DNA from: Microbacterium sp. BH-3-3-3
GTDB taxonomy: Bacteria > Actinomycetota > Actinomycetes > Actinomycetales > Microbacteriaceae
Direction of reading: 5' to 3'
Assembly: GCF_001792815.1 (NCBI RefSeq)
Contig: NZ_CP017674.1
Location: 1,922,001-1,986,000 of the forward strand
DNA length: 64,000 bases
Shown here: positions 1 to 8,471 of the stretch, one piece after another
How the letters are laid out: the number at the start of each line of letters is the position of its first letter
Numbering within the stretch: position 1 is the first letter of the stretch
Translations under genes and position numbers: made by a program
The notes under the pieces: generated by a model
Database searches by the model: none
What the model was told of the DNA's origin: nothing
The model's input: the letters and a program-made list of their open reading frames with translations, nothing else

Positions 1-680
1 TCTCTTTCTCGCAGGGGTACGGCATGACCGAGACCTCCCCCGGCGCCACCTCTCTGGGCTCACACATGACGAGGTTGAAGCAGGGCAGCGTCGGGCTGCC
101 GCACTTCTTCACCGATGTGCGCGTGGTCGACGAGCAGCAGCGGCCGGTCCCGACCGGCACTGTCGGCGAGATCCAGATCAGCGGGCCGAACGTGTTCGCC
201 GGGTACCACGGGCTCGACGAAGCCACTCTCGCCGCGAAGACCGACGACGGCTGGTTCCGCTCCGGCGACCTGGGCTACCTCGACCGCGACGGATATCTGT
301 TCGTGAGCGGCCGCTCGAAAGACATGATCATCTCGGGCGGCGAGAACGTCTACCCCGCCGAGGTGGAGTCGCTCATCGCGGATCTGCCGGGCGTCACGGG
401 GGTCGCGGTCATCGGCATCCCGGACGACCGCTGGGGAGAGGTGCCTCTCGCGGTGGTCACCATCGCCCCCGGAGCGCAGATCGACACCGCCGCCGTCCGC
501 GCGCACCTCGACGGCCAGGTGGCCCGCTACAAGCTGCCGAAGGACGTCGTGATCGTCGATGCCCTCCCCCGCACGGCGTCGGGCAAGGTGCAGAAAGAGG
601 AGCTTCGATCACGTTTAGGCCGGAGCGGGGACGAGCTTGCAAACGTACCGAACAAAGATCGGGGAGGCACTCTTCGGTGA
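1..680 (+). CDS. Acyl-CoA synthetase / AMP-binding ligase, 3' part only
   Basis: This is the C-terminal part of an ANL-family adenylate-forming enzyme; the 5' end lies outside the window and the open frame runs in from the left edge. Visible family motifs in order are the QGYGMTE core (start of the visible part), SGDLGYLDRDGY, GRSKDMIISGGENVYPAEVE in the hinge and C-terminal subdomain, and PRTASGKVQKEELR carrying the C-terminal catalytic lysine. Such enzymes activate a carboxylic acid with ATP and load it onto CoA; the specificity-determining pocket is mostly in the missing part, so the substrate cannot be named. A strong hairpin with a T-run follows the stop codon by about 215 bases. Confidence 0.9.
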   Translation, partial: SFSQGYGMTETSPGATSLGSHMTRLKQGSVGLPHFFTDVRVVDEQQRPVPTGTVGEIQISGPNVFAGYHGLDEATLAAKTDDGWFRSGDLGYLDRDGYLFVSGRSKDMIISGGENVYPAEVESLIADLPGVTGVAVIGIPDDRWGEVPLAVVTIAPGAQIDTAAVRAHLDGQVARYKLPKDVVIVDALPRTASGKVQKEELRSRLGRSGDELANVPNKDRGGTLR

Positions 681-895
681 TTCTGGACAGAACCGTGTGA
701 CGCATCTGGAACCGCATGACGCATCCGCCCGTGGAGGTGACATCTTGATGACGCACGCCAGCAGATCGACCCCGACCCCCGGGTCAGCCTGCGTGGGAAT
801 GCGTCCGGGGTCCCGACGTGGAGACGGAGCAGCCGCGCGTTTCGCACCCACCGTCGCGCGGCGGTGTCCACCGCGATCGCGGGTTTGCGGGCACG

Positions 896-943
896 AACGA
901 AGGAGCCGGTTGGTGCTTTGCGGCACCAACCGGCTCCTTCGTT
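896..943 (+). terminator. Strong intrinsic terminator hairpin
   Basis: Perfect 21-bp inverted repeat (896-916 with 923-943) around a 6-base loop, followed on the + strand by a T-rich run. It would end transcription from the acyl-CoA synthetase. It also lies about 50 bases beyond the 3' end of the minus-strand tRNA-Leu, but the T-run favours the + direction. Confidence 0.8.
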
Positions 944-990
944 GTTTTTCCAGACACTTGGGCCGTATTTTTCCAAACAGACCCGTTGTG

Positions 991-1074
991 TGCGCGAGGG
1001 GGGACTTGAACCCCCACGCCCGTGAAGGCACTGGCACCTGAAGCCAGCGCGTCTACCTATTCCGCCACTCGCGC
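991..1074 (-). tRNA. tRNA-Leu (anticodon CAG)
   Basis: Read on the minus strand, the 84-base sequence folds as a class II tRNA. It has a 7-bp acceptor stem GCGCGAG/CTCGCGC, a five-base-pair anticodon stem around the loop TTCAGGT (anticodon CAG), a long variable arm expected of tRNA-Leu, and a T-arm containing GTTCAAGTC. The discriminator base is A; the CCA end is not encoded. It reads CUG leucine codons, which are abundant in this GC-rich genome. Confidence 0.95.
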
Positions 1075-1228
1075 GTGCGCGGCATCCAGGATGCCACGCG
1101 ACCAACTTCCCGAGAATATCACGGTCGCGCCCGCACGACGAAACGCGGGCCCCGAGAGGCGCGTCCATGACCTGTACAGCAGCCCTGGCTACGATGTGCC
1201 TACTGGTCTGCCTGCCTGAAGGAGTCTT

Positions 1229-1966
1229 GTGGGACTACTCGACAGTTTCGAGAAGGGTCTCGAACGCGCCGTCAACGGTGCGTTCGCGAAGACCTTCCGC
1301 AGCGGCATCCAGCCGGTGGAGATCGCATCCGCCCTCCGCAGCGAGCTCGACAAGAAGGCCGTCGTGGTCACCCGCGACCGCATCCTGGCGCCCAACTCGT
1401 TCTCGGTGCGCCTCTCTCCCGCCGACGACGAGAAGATGAGCGCGCTCGGGTCGACCCTGGTCACCGAACTCGACACCCTGGTCAAGAAGCACGCGCGCAC
1501 GCAGGGGTACTCCTTCGCCGGGCCCGTCGCCATCTCGATCGAGCGAGACGGGTCGCTGTCCACCGGCACCCTGCGCGTCGACTCGCAGACCACCGAGGGC
1601 CAGGTCGCGTGGCGCGGCGTCGTCGACATCGACGGCAAGCGTCATCCGCTCTCCTCGGCCCGCACGGTCATCGGGCGCGGGAGCGACGCCGACATCACCA
1701 TCCCCGACGCCGGCACGAGCCGCAAGCACGTGGAGATCCTCTGGGACGGCGAGCGCGCGATGGTCCGTGACCTCGGTTCCACCAACGGCACCACGCTCAA
1801 CGGCCACAAGGTCACCGAGGCCGCTCTGCCGCCCGATTCGACGATCTCGATCGGTCGGACCAATATCGTGTTCCGAGTGGTGGCGCAGGCGCAGCCGCCG
1901 CGGCGCCCCTCGGCGTCCGACGCCACGCGCATCTTCGACGTCCGGGAACGGGGACCCCTTTCATGA
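1229..1966 (+). CDS. fhaA: FhaA-type protein: DUF3662 plus FHA domain
   Basis: 245 aa. The N-terminal part (about residues 1-115, starting GLLDSFEKGLERAVNGAF) is the DUF3662 domain, and the C-terminal part (about 150-230) is a forkhead-associated domain with GRGSD, SRKHVE and STNGT signatures, which binds phosphothreonine. In actinobacteria FhaA is a substrate and partner of the Ser/Thr kinase PknB and helps control peptidoglycan synthesis. The GTG start is preceded by AAGGAG at good spacing. It is the first gene of the fhaA-fhaB-pstP-rodA-pbpA-pknA-pknB cluster and overlaps fhaB by the ATGA junction. Confidence 0.95.
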   Translation: MGLLDSFEKGLERAVNGAFAKTFRSGIQPVEIASALRSELDKKAVVVTRDRILAPNSFSVRLSPADDEKMSALGSTLVTELDTLVKKHARTQGYSFAGPVAISIERDGSLSTGTLRVDSQTTEGQVAWRGVVDIDGKRHPLSSARTVIGRGSDADITIPDAGTSRKHVEILWDGERAMVRDLGSTNGTTLNGHKVTEAALPPDSTISIGRTNIVFRVVAQAQPPRRPSASDATRIFDVRERGPLS

Positions 1967-2502
1967 GTCAGCTGACTCTTCTCCTGCTGCAGGGCGGGTT
2001 CCTCGTGCTCCTGTGGTTCTTCGTCTTCGGGGTGGTCTACTCGCTGCGCGCCGACCTGTTCGGCGTGAAGGTGCGAAAGCTCCCCGAGCCGGTCGCCGCA
2101 GCGGCTCCGGCGGCTGCGGCCCCCACCGCCTCGCCCGACGCGGTCACCACCCAGGTCAAGCGTCCCGCGGCACCGGTCCCCGCACCGGCCGGGGGCCTCG
2201 CCACCACCGCGAGCGTCTCGCGCATCGTCATCACGAGCGGTCCGAAGGCGGGCCTCGAGCTGCCCCTGGGCACCGAGCCCCTCACGATCGGCCGCTCGAG
2301 CGAATCGGGCCTCGTCGTGCGCGACGACTACACCTCCAGCCACCACGCGCGTCTCGTGCTGTGGGGGGAGCAGTGGATGCTGCAGGACCTCGACTCCACG
2401 AACGGCACCTCCCACGACGGTGTGCGCGTGGCCTCCCCGGTCCAGGTCAAGGTCGGGGCACCGATCAAGGTGGGCGCCACGACCTTCGAGTTGAGGAAGT
2501 AA
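1963..2502 (+). CDS. fhaB: FhaB/FipA-type membrane FHA protein
   Basis: 179 aa. One N-terminal membrane segment (about residues 4-28, LLLLQGGFLVLLWFFVFGVV) is followed by an Ala/Pro-rich linker and a C-terminal FHA domain (about 95-175) with GRSSES, SSHHAR and STNGTS motifs. In mycobacteria the homologue (FhaB/FipA) is phosphorylated by PknA/PknB and links the kinases to the division machinery. It starts within the stop codon of fhaA (ATGA) and is followed after nine bases by the phosphatase gene, so the three are translationally coupled. Confidence 0.93.
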   Translation: MSQLTLLLLQGGFLVLLWFFVFGVVYSLRADLFGVKVRKLPEPVAAAAPAAAAPTASPDAVTTQVKRPAAPVPAPAGGLATTASVSRIVITSGPKAGLELPLGTEPLTIGRSSESGLVVRDDYTSSHHARLVLWGEQWMLQDLDSTNGTSHDGVRVASPVQVKVGAPIKVGATTFELRK

Positions 2503-2511
2503 CCCTCCTCC

Positions 2512-3750
2512 ATGGTCTTCCAGGGCTCGAGCGTCGCCATCTCCCACACGGGCAAGGTGCGCTCCAACAACCAGGACTCCGGCTACGCCGGGTCCAATCT
2601 CTTCGTGGTCGCCGACGGTATGGGCGGCCACGCGGGCGGTGACGTCGCCTCGAGCCTCGCGATCCACCGTCTCACCGACCTCGATCAGCCCTTCACGACG
2701 CCGTCCGAGGCCGAGCACGCGATCCGCGACGCTCTGGCCGACACCGCCGCCGAGCTGATCGACACCGTCGCCCGCCGACCCGAGCTGGCCGGCATGGGAA
2801 CCACCGTCAGCGCGCTCGTGATGGTCGACGCCTACGCCGTCATCGGGCACATCGGCGACTCGCGCATCTACCTCTACCGCGACGACACGCTCACCCAGAT
2901 CACCGCCGACCACACCTTCGTGCAGCGCCTCGTCGACTCGGGCCGCATCACGCCCGAAGAGGCGCGGTACCACCCGCGCCGCTCGGTGCTCATGCGCGTT
3001 CTCGGCGACATGGACCCCGACCCCGAGGTCGACACGTTCATCATGCCGACGCAGGACGGCGACCGGTGGCTGCTGTGCTCCGACGGCCTGTCGGGCGTCG
3101 TCGACGACCCGCACACCGCGCGCACCCTCGGCCTGGGCCTGCCGCCGGGGCGCACCGCCGATGCCCTGCTGAAGCAGGCGCTCGACGGCGGAGCACCCGA
3201 CAACGTCACGGTCGTGCTCGTCGACGTCGGCGGACAGCACCCCGTGTTCATCGGCACTCCCACGATCGTCGGATCCGCCTCGAACCCGAGCGGTGTCGTC
3301 GTTCCCGCCGCGCGTCCGGGTCGCTCGGGGTGGCTGCACCCCGCCCGACAGGCGGCCAACGAGCCCACGCACTTCGAACCCGCGGCCGAGTTCCTCGAGG
3401 AGCTCATCGAAGAAGACCGTCGCCGCGCCCGCCGTCGTCGACTGGGCTGGCTCGCCGCCCTGCTCATCGTGCTGGCGGGGATCGGCGTCTCGCTGTTCGC
3501 GGGGTACAACTGGACGCAGACGCGCTACTACGTCGGCGCCGATGAGAACTCCGTGGTCATCTACCGCGGCATCCAGCAGTCCATCGGCCCGGTCTCGCTG
3601 TCGACCGTCTACGAAGACACCAACATCGTGCTGGCCGATCTGTCCGACTTCGACCGGCAGACCGTCGAGGCCACCATCTCGGCACGATCGCTCTCCGATG
3701 CCGAGCTGATCGTCGACCGGCTGCGCCCGACCGAGGAGGCCGGCGGATGA
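2512..3750 (+). CDS. pstP: PP2C-type Ser/Thr protein phosphatase PstP
   Basis: 412 aa. The cytosolic PP2C domain (about residues 1-240) shows the metal-binding motifs ADGMGGHAGG, GDSRIYLYR, SDGLSGVVDD and DNVTVVLVDV. A membrane segment follows a basic stretch (about 309-333), leaving an external tail of about 75 residues. This phosphatase reverses PknA/PknB phosphorylation of FHA proteins and cell-wall enzymes. The ATG chosen has a rather distant GAGGAAG in the end of fhaB; no better start is visible before the conserved VRSNNQDS motif. The 3' end overlaps rodA by ATGA. Confidence 0.95.
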   Translation: MVFQGSSVAISHTGKVRSNNQDSGYAGSNLFVVADGMGGHAGGDVASSLAIHRLTDLDQPFTTPSEAEHAIRDALADTAAELIDTVARRPELAGMGTTVSALVMVDAYAVIGHIGDSRIYLYRDDTLTQITADHTFVQRLVDSGRITPEEARYHPRRSVLMRVLGDMDPDPEVDTFIMPTQDGDRWLLCSDGLSGVVDDPHTARTLGLGLPPGRTADALLKQALDGGAPDNVTVVLVDVGGQHPVFIGTPTIVGSASNPSGVVVPAARPGRSGWLHPARQAANEPTHFEPAAEFLEELIEEDRRRARRRRLGWLAALLIVLAGIGVSLFAGYNWTQTRYYVGADENSVVIYRGIQQSIGPVSLSTVYEDTNIVLADLSDFDRQTVEATISARSLSDAELIVDRLRPTEEAGG

Positions 3751-5147
3751 CCGATCAGAAGCTCACCCGCGGTGAGGCCGTCTCGACCGACACCGCCGTT
3801 ATGCGCGCGCTGAAGAAGATCCGAGTCCCCGCCACGCAGCGCAACCGCGAGCTGGGCCTGCTGGTCTTCGCCGTCGCCGTCTACGGTTCGGCCGTCGCCC
3901 TCGTGCAGCTGGGCGTGAACGGTACCGTCGACCCGGCCTTCCTCCTGTTGGCGGGCGTTCCCGCGTTCCTCGCCCTCGTGATGCACGTCGTCCTGCGCCT
4001 GCGTGCCCGCGACGCCGACCCGTTCGTGCTGCCGATCGCGACCGTGCTCACGGGCCTCGGCATCGCGATGATCTACCGCATCGACCTGGCCGACGAGGCG
4101 AGCGGATGGGATGCCACGGGCAACCGCCAGATCGCCTGGGCGGTCATCGCGATGGTCATCGCCCTGGCCGTGCTGATCTTCGTGCGCAACTACCGCGTGC
4201 TGTTCCGCTACACCTATCTCTTCGGTCTCGTCGGCATCCTGCTGCTGCTGCTGCCGTTCGTGCCGGGCCTGGGCACCGACCAGAACGCCGATGTCTGGGT
4301 CTCGCTCGGCTTCGTGTCGTTCCAGCCGGGCGAGCTGGCGAAGATCTGCCTCGCGATCTTCTTCGCCGGCTACCTCGTGCGCACCCGCGAGAGCCTCACC
4401 TCCACCGGCACGCGCTTCCTCTTCATGACCTGGCCGCGCGCCCGCGAGCTCGGACCCGTGCTGATCATCTGGCTGGTCTCGCTCGGCATCATCGTCCTGC
4501 AGCGCGACCTCGGCACGGGGCTGCTGATCTTCGGCATGTTCGTCGCCATGCTCTACGTCGCCACGGGCAAGACGAGCTGGGTGTTCATCGGTCTCGTGCT
4601 CGTCGGCGTCGGCGCGTTCCTGGCATCCCGGTTCCTCCCGTACGTGAACGGGCGCTTCGCCAACTGGCTGAACGCGTTCGACCCCGAGGTCGTCAACCGC
4701 GACGGCGGCAGCTACCAGCTCGTGCAGGGCATCTTCGGCCTGTCGCACGGAGGACTGTTCGGCACGGGCCTCGGTCAGGGGCGGCCCTACATCACGCCGC
4801 TGTCGCAGAGCGACTACATCGTGCCCAGCCTCGGCGAAGAACTGGGCCTCGTCGGCCTGTTCGCGATCCTCGCGCTGTACATGGTGTTCGCCAGCCGCGG
4901 CGTGCGCGTGGGGCTCGCCGGTCAGGACGACTTCGGCAAGCTGCTCGCCACGGGCTTCTCGTTCACGATCGCCCTGCAGGTGTTCATCATGGTCGGCGGC
5001 GTGACGCGCGTCATCCCGCTCACCGGCCTCACCACCCCGTTCCTCGCGGCGGGTGGCTCCTCGCTCATCGCCAACTGGATCATCGTCGCGTTCCTCCTGC
5101 GCATCTCGGATGCCGTCCGCAGCCGCCCGCGAGTGGTGATCGGCTGA
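3747..5147 (+). CDS. rodA: RodA/FtsW-family SEDS peptidoglycan glycosyltransferase
   Basis: 466 aa, polytopic, with ten or more hydrophobic segments and the SEDS signatures WVSLGFVSFQPGELAKI and LTTPFLAAGGSSLIANW. SEDS proteins polymerise lipid II in the membrane together with a class B penicillin-binding protein, here the adjacent pbpA. By position in the pknB cluster it is the RodA (elongation) paralogue rather than FtsW of the dcw cluster. The start overlaps the pstP stop (ATGA). A 49-base gap separates it from pbpA. Confidence 0.93.
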   Translation: MTDQKLTRGEAVSTDTAVMRALKKIRVPATQRNRELGLLVFAVAVYGSAVALVQLGVNGTVDPAFLLLAGVPAFLALVMHVVLRLRARDADPFVLPIATVLTGLGIAMIYRIDLADEASGWDATGNRQIAWAVIAMVIALAVLIFVRNYRVLFRYTYLFGLVGILLLLLPFVPGLGTDQNADVWVSLGFVSFQPGELAKICLAIFFAGYLVRTRESLTSTGTRFLFMTWPRARELGPVLIIWLVSLGIIVLQRDLGTGLLIFGMFVAMLYVATGKTSWVFIGLVLVGVGAFLASRFLPYVNGRFANWLNAFDPEVVNRDGGSYQLVQGIFGLSHGGLFGTGLGQGRPYITPLSQSDYIVPSLGEELGLVGLFAILALYMVFASRGVRVGLAGQDDFGKLLATGFSFTIALQVFIMVGGVTRVIPLTGLTTPFLAAGGSSLIANWIIVAFLLRISDAVRSRPRVVIG

Positions 5148-5196
5148 TGGCCCCGATGACCCCGCGCCCCGGCGCCCCGATCTCGAAGGAGGCACC

Positions 5197-6651
5197 GTGA
5201 CCAAAGAACTCCGACGCCTCAGCATCGTGATGCTCGCGATGTTCATCGCCCTGTTCGCCTCGACCAGTGTCATCCAGGTCGTGCAGGCGAACGACCTGAC
5301 CAACACCACCGGCAACACGCGTGCGCTGTACGACTCGTACCAGATCCAGCGCGGATCGATCATCGCCAGCGGCACGGCCATCGCCTCGTCGGTGCCGTCC
5401 GACGACGTCTACAGCTGGCAGCGCCAGTACGCGGATGCCGAGATGTGGGCCCCCGTGACCGGCTACATGAACCCCGTGCTCGACGCCAAGACGCAGATCG
5501 AATCCGCTGAGAACAGCGTGCTGAGCGGCTCGGACTCGAACCAGTTCTTCTCGCGCATCGACCGTGCGATCACGGGCCAGGCCCCGCGCGGCTCGAACGT
5601 GGAGCTCTCTCTCGACGCGAACGTGCAGAGGGCGGCGTGGGACGCCCTCGGCGACCAGCAGGGTGCCGTCGTCGCAATCGAGCCGTCGACGGGCCGCATC
5701 CTCGCCATGGTGTCCAAGCCCGGGTACGACACGAACGTCCTCGCCTCGCACGACACGGATGCCGTGAACGCGGCGTACGACCAGCTCGTCGCCGACTCGT
5801 CGCGCCCCCTCGACAACCGCGCCATCGGCGGCAACCTCAACCCTCCGGGGTCGACGTTCAAGCTGGTCGTCGCCTCGGCTGCCCTGGCATCCGGGCGCTA
5901 CACCCCCGACTCCGCCTTCCCCAACCTCGCCGCGTACACGCTGCCGCAGTCGACCAACGTCGTCAGCAACGCGGGCGGCGGAACGTGCGGCGGCGGGGAC
6001 ACCGTCACGATCGCGACCGCCCTGCGCCTGAGCTGCAACATCCCGTTCGCCGAGCTCGCGGTCGACCTGGGCGACGACGCGATCCGCGCCGAGGCCGAGA
6101 AGTACGGCTTCAACGCGCAGTTCACGATGCCGCTGGAGTCCACGGCATCCACCTACCCCTCTTCGCCCAACGCCCCGCAGACCGCGCTCAGCGGCTTCGG
6201 ACAGGGCGACGTGCGCGCGACGCCCCTGCAGATGGCCATGGTCTCGGCGGGTATCGCCAACGGCGGTGTCGTGATGAACCCGCGCATGGTGGACCGGGTC
6301 ATCGAGCCCAACCTGTCCGTCAAGGACGAGAGCAGCAGCAGCGAGTTCGGTCGTGCCCTCGAGAGCACCATCGCCGCGCAGATGGTCACCATGATGACGG
6401 CGAACGTCCAGGACGGCGCCGCATCGAATGCAAGAATAGACGGGGTTCAGGTGGCGGGTAAGACCGGCACCGCGGAGAACGATTCCCGTCCCTACACTCT
6501 CTGGTTCACCGGTTTCGCCCCGGCGGACGACCCCCAGGTCGCCGTCGCCGTGGTGGTCGAAAACGGTGGAGGCCAGGGGCAGAGCGGGAGCGGCAACGAG
6601 ATCGCCGCCCCGATAGCGAAGAAGGTCATGGAGGCGGTGCTGGGTAAATGA
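5197..6651 (+). CDS. pbpA: Class B penicillin-binding protein PbpA (peptidoglycan transpeptidase)
   Basis: 484 aa. A single N-terminal membrane anchor (about residues 9-30) precedes a short pedestal domain and a transpeptidase domain. The three active-site motifs are intact: STFK with the nucleophile at Ser219, SCN at 279-281 and KTG at 422-424. The protein cross-links peptidoglycan with the SEDS partner encoded just upstream. The GTG start follows AAGGAGG five bases upstream, the best ribosome binding site in the cluster. The stop overlaps the pknA start (ATGA). Confidence 0.95.
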   Translation: MTKELRRLSIVMLAMFIALFASTSVIQVVQANDLTNTTGNTRALYDSYQIQRGSIIASGTAIASSVPSDDVYSWQRQYADAEMWAPVTGYMNPVLDAKTQIESAENSVLSGSDSNQFFSRIDRAITGQAPRGSNVELSLDANVQRAAWDALGDQQGAVVAIEPSTGRILAMVSKPGYDTNVLASHDTDAVNAAYDQLVADSSRPLDNRAIGGNLNPPGSTFKLVVASAALASGRYTPDSAFPNLAAYTLPQSTNVVSNAGGGTCGGGDTVTIATALRLSCNIPFAELAVDLGDDAIRAEAEKYGFNAQFTMPLESTASTYPSSPNAPQTALSGFGQGDVRATPLQMAMVSAGIANGGVVMNPRMVDRVIEPNLSVKDESSSSEFGRALESTIAAQMVTMMTANVQDGAASNARIDGVQVAGKTGTAENDSRPYTLWFTGFAPADDPQVAVAVVVENGGGQGQSGSGNEIAAPIAKKVMEAVLGK

Positions 6652-8438
6652 GACCGACACAAGGTGTGACCTTCGGCGGGCGGTACGAGCTCGATTCGCG
6701 GATCGCGATCGGCGGCATGGGCGAGGTCTGGGAAGCCAACGACCACGTCATCGGACGTACCGTTGCCATCAAGATCCTCAAAGACGAATACATGGGCGAC
6801 CCCGGGTTCCTCGAGCGCTTCCGCGCCGAGGCCCGTCACGCGGCCCTCGTCAACCACGAGGGCATCGCGAGCGTCTTCGACTACGGCGAAGAAGACGGCA
6901 GCGCCTTCCTCGTGATGGAGCTCGTCCCCGGCGAGGCCCTCTCGACCATCCTCGAGCGCGAGGGGTCCCTGTCGACCGACAAGACGCTCGACATCGTCGC
7001 CCAGACGGCCGCGGCCCTGCAGGCGGCTCACGCCGCCGGCCTCGTGCACCGCGACATCAAGCCGGGCAACCTGCTGATCACGCCCGACGGGCGCGTGAAG
7101 ATCACCGACTTCGGCATCGCCCGCATCGCCGACCAGGTGCCGCTGACCGCGACCGGCCAGGTCATGGGCACGGTGCAGTACCTCTCGCCCGAGCAGGCGT
7201 CGGGTCACCCCGCGTCGCCCGCGACCGACACCTACTCGCTCGGCATCGTCGCGTACGAATGCCTGGCCGGTAAGCGCCCCTTCACGGGCGAGTCGCAGGT
7301 CGCGATCGCCATGGCGCAGATCAACGAGCAGCCCGCACCCCTGCCGCCCACGGTGGCCGTGCCGGTGCAGAACCTCGTCATGGCGATGATCGCCAAGAAG
7401 CCCGATGACCGACCGGCCTCCTCGGCCGCGGTCTCGCGCGCCGCCACCGCCCTCCGCCGCGGCGATCTCGTCGCGGCTGCCGCAGCGGTCCCGGCCATCG
7501 CCGCGGGTGCCGCCGTCGCCGACGACGCGACGCAGCTGCTCACGGCGGGGCAGACCTCCGCGGCGACGCGCCTGCTGCCGTCAGCCGGAGCGGGAGCGGC
7601 GGCGACGTCGCTCCTCACCGAGGAGCACACCGAAGAAGACGTGCAGCCGCAGAAGAAGGCGCGGAGCCGCTGGACGTGGCCGCTCGTCGCCCTCATCGCC
7701 CTGCTCGCGCTGATCCTCGGCGCCACCGTCGTCGGTCTGCTGTCGAACCAAGACGCCCCGGCGCCCGCGCCCACCAGCGCCGCACCTTCGGCGTCGACGC
7801 CCGCACCAGCGCCGTCGACCCCCTCGCCGACCCCGAGCCCGACCACCACGCGTGTCGAGGTGGCGTCTCTCGGCCTGAACGGCAAGACCTGCGATGACGC
7901 GCGCGCCATCCTCGAGTCCAACGGTCTCGTGGCCGACTGCCGCGTCGGCAACGCCGCGACCACCACGGCCGATGTCGGTCTCATCTACGACGTCAACCCG
8001 ACCGGTCGCGTCGACGAGGGCACGACGATCACCGTCACGACCTACGCCGATGAGACGCCGCTGACCGCGCCCGGTACCCCGACCCTCCCCGGGTCGACGG
8101 TGACCGCCGGCGCCGACGTGCAGGTCTCGTGGCAGCAGTACACCTGCCCCTCCGGCACCGGATCGGTCGCGTCGTACAACTTCACCGCCGTCAACGGCAC
8201 GTTCGACACCAACGGGCAGTCCACGGCGTCGTTCGAGCCCGACGCGCGCACCGCGTCGCTGAAGGTCAGCAACTCCGTGGGTCAGACCCTGCGGGTGACC
8301 TACACCGTCAGCTGCTCGGGCACGGATCGTACGGCCGGGCCCTCGGGCGAGGCGTCCGCGAGCATCACCGGCGGCAACACCCCGAGCCCCACGATCACGG
8401 GTAACGGCGGCAACAACGGCAGCAACACCAAGCCCTGA
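6648..8438 (+). CDS. pknA: Ser/Thr protein kinase PknA with PASTA and an Ig-like tail
   Basis: 596 aa. The kinase domain (about residues 10-275) has the glycine loop IGGMGEV, the lysine in VAIKILKDEY (about 40), HRDIKPGN (about 134) and DFGIAR (about 154). After an Ala-rich juxtamembrane part comes a membrane helix (about 340-364), a Pro/Ser/Thr linker, one PASTA-like domain (about 404-468) and a further extracellular beta-rich, Ig/fibronectin-like region ending in a Gly/Asn tail. Typical mycobacterial PknA lacks the sizeable sensor domain, so this external region is noteworthy. Paired cysteines lie in both external domains. It is coupled to pbpA and followed by pknB. Confidence 0.93.
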   Translation: MRPTQGVTFGGRYELDSRIAIGGMGEVWEANDHVIGRTVAIKILKDEYMGDPGFLERFRAEARHAALVNHEGIASVFDYGEEDGSAFLVMELVPGEALSTILEREGSLSTDKTLDIVAQTAAALQAAHAAGLVHRDIKPGNLLITPDGRVKITDFGIARIADQVPLTATGQVMGTVQYLSPEQASGHPASPATDTYSLGIVAYECLAGKRPFTGESQVAIAMAQINEQPAPLPPTVAVPVQNLVMAMIAKKPDDRPASSAAVSRAATALRRGDLVAAAAAVPAIAAGAAVADDATQLLTAGQTSAATRLLPSAGAGAAATSLLTEEHTEEDVQPQKKARSRWTWPLVALIALLALILGATVVGLLSNQDAPAPAPTSAAPSASTPAPAPSTPSPTPSPTTTRVEVASLGLNGKTCDDARAILESNGLVADCRVGNAATTTADVGLIYDVNPTGRVDEGTTITVTTYADETPLTAPGTPTLPGSTVTAGADVQVSWQQYTCPSGTGSVASYNFTAVNGTFDTNGQSTASFEPDARTASLKVSNSVGQTLRVTYTVSCSGTDRTAGPSGEASASITGGNTPSPTITGNGGNNGSNTKP

Positions 8439-8471
8439 CCTCCGTCATCCCCCCACGCCAGGAGTTCCTTC

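Larger units (their letters stand above)
681..1228. other. Intergenic region with a terminator hairpin and a tRNA-Leu gene
   Basis: No protein gene is supported here. The stretch holds a 21-bp perfect hairpin (896-943), the minus-strand tRNA-Leu (991-1074), and a short inverted pair of the word GGCATCC/GGATGCC just upstream of the tRNA (1080-1094). The last bases before 1229 carry AAGGAG, the ribosome binding site of fhaA. Confidence 0.7.

Noticed and set aside
1642..3372. Long minus-strand open frame opposite fhaA-pstP (576 codons)
   Set aside because: It is antisense to clearly recognisable genes and encodes low-complexity Asp/Arg/His-rich text, the usual shadow of GC-rich coding sequence.
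5146..5199. 17-codon open frame between rodA and pbpA
   Set aside because: It is Pro-rich and ends at the pbpA ribosome binding site; no evidence of translation beyond a possible coupling role.
3609..6660. Minus-strand open frames opposite rodA and pbpA
   Set aside because: Shadow frames with Glu/Asp/His-rich repeats and no motif; the sense genes are complete.
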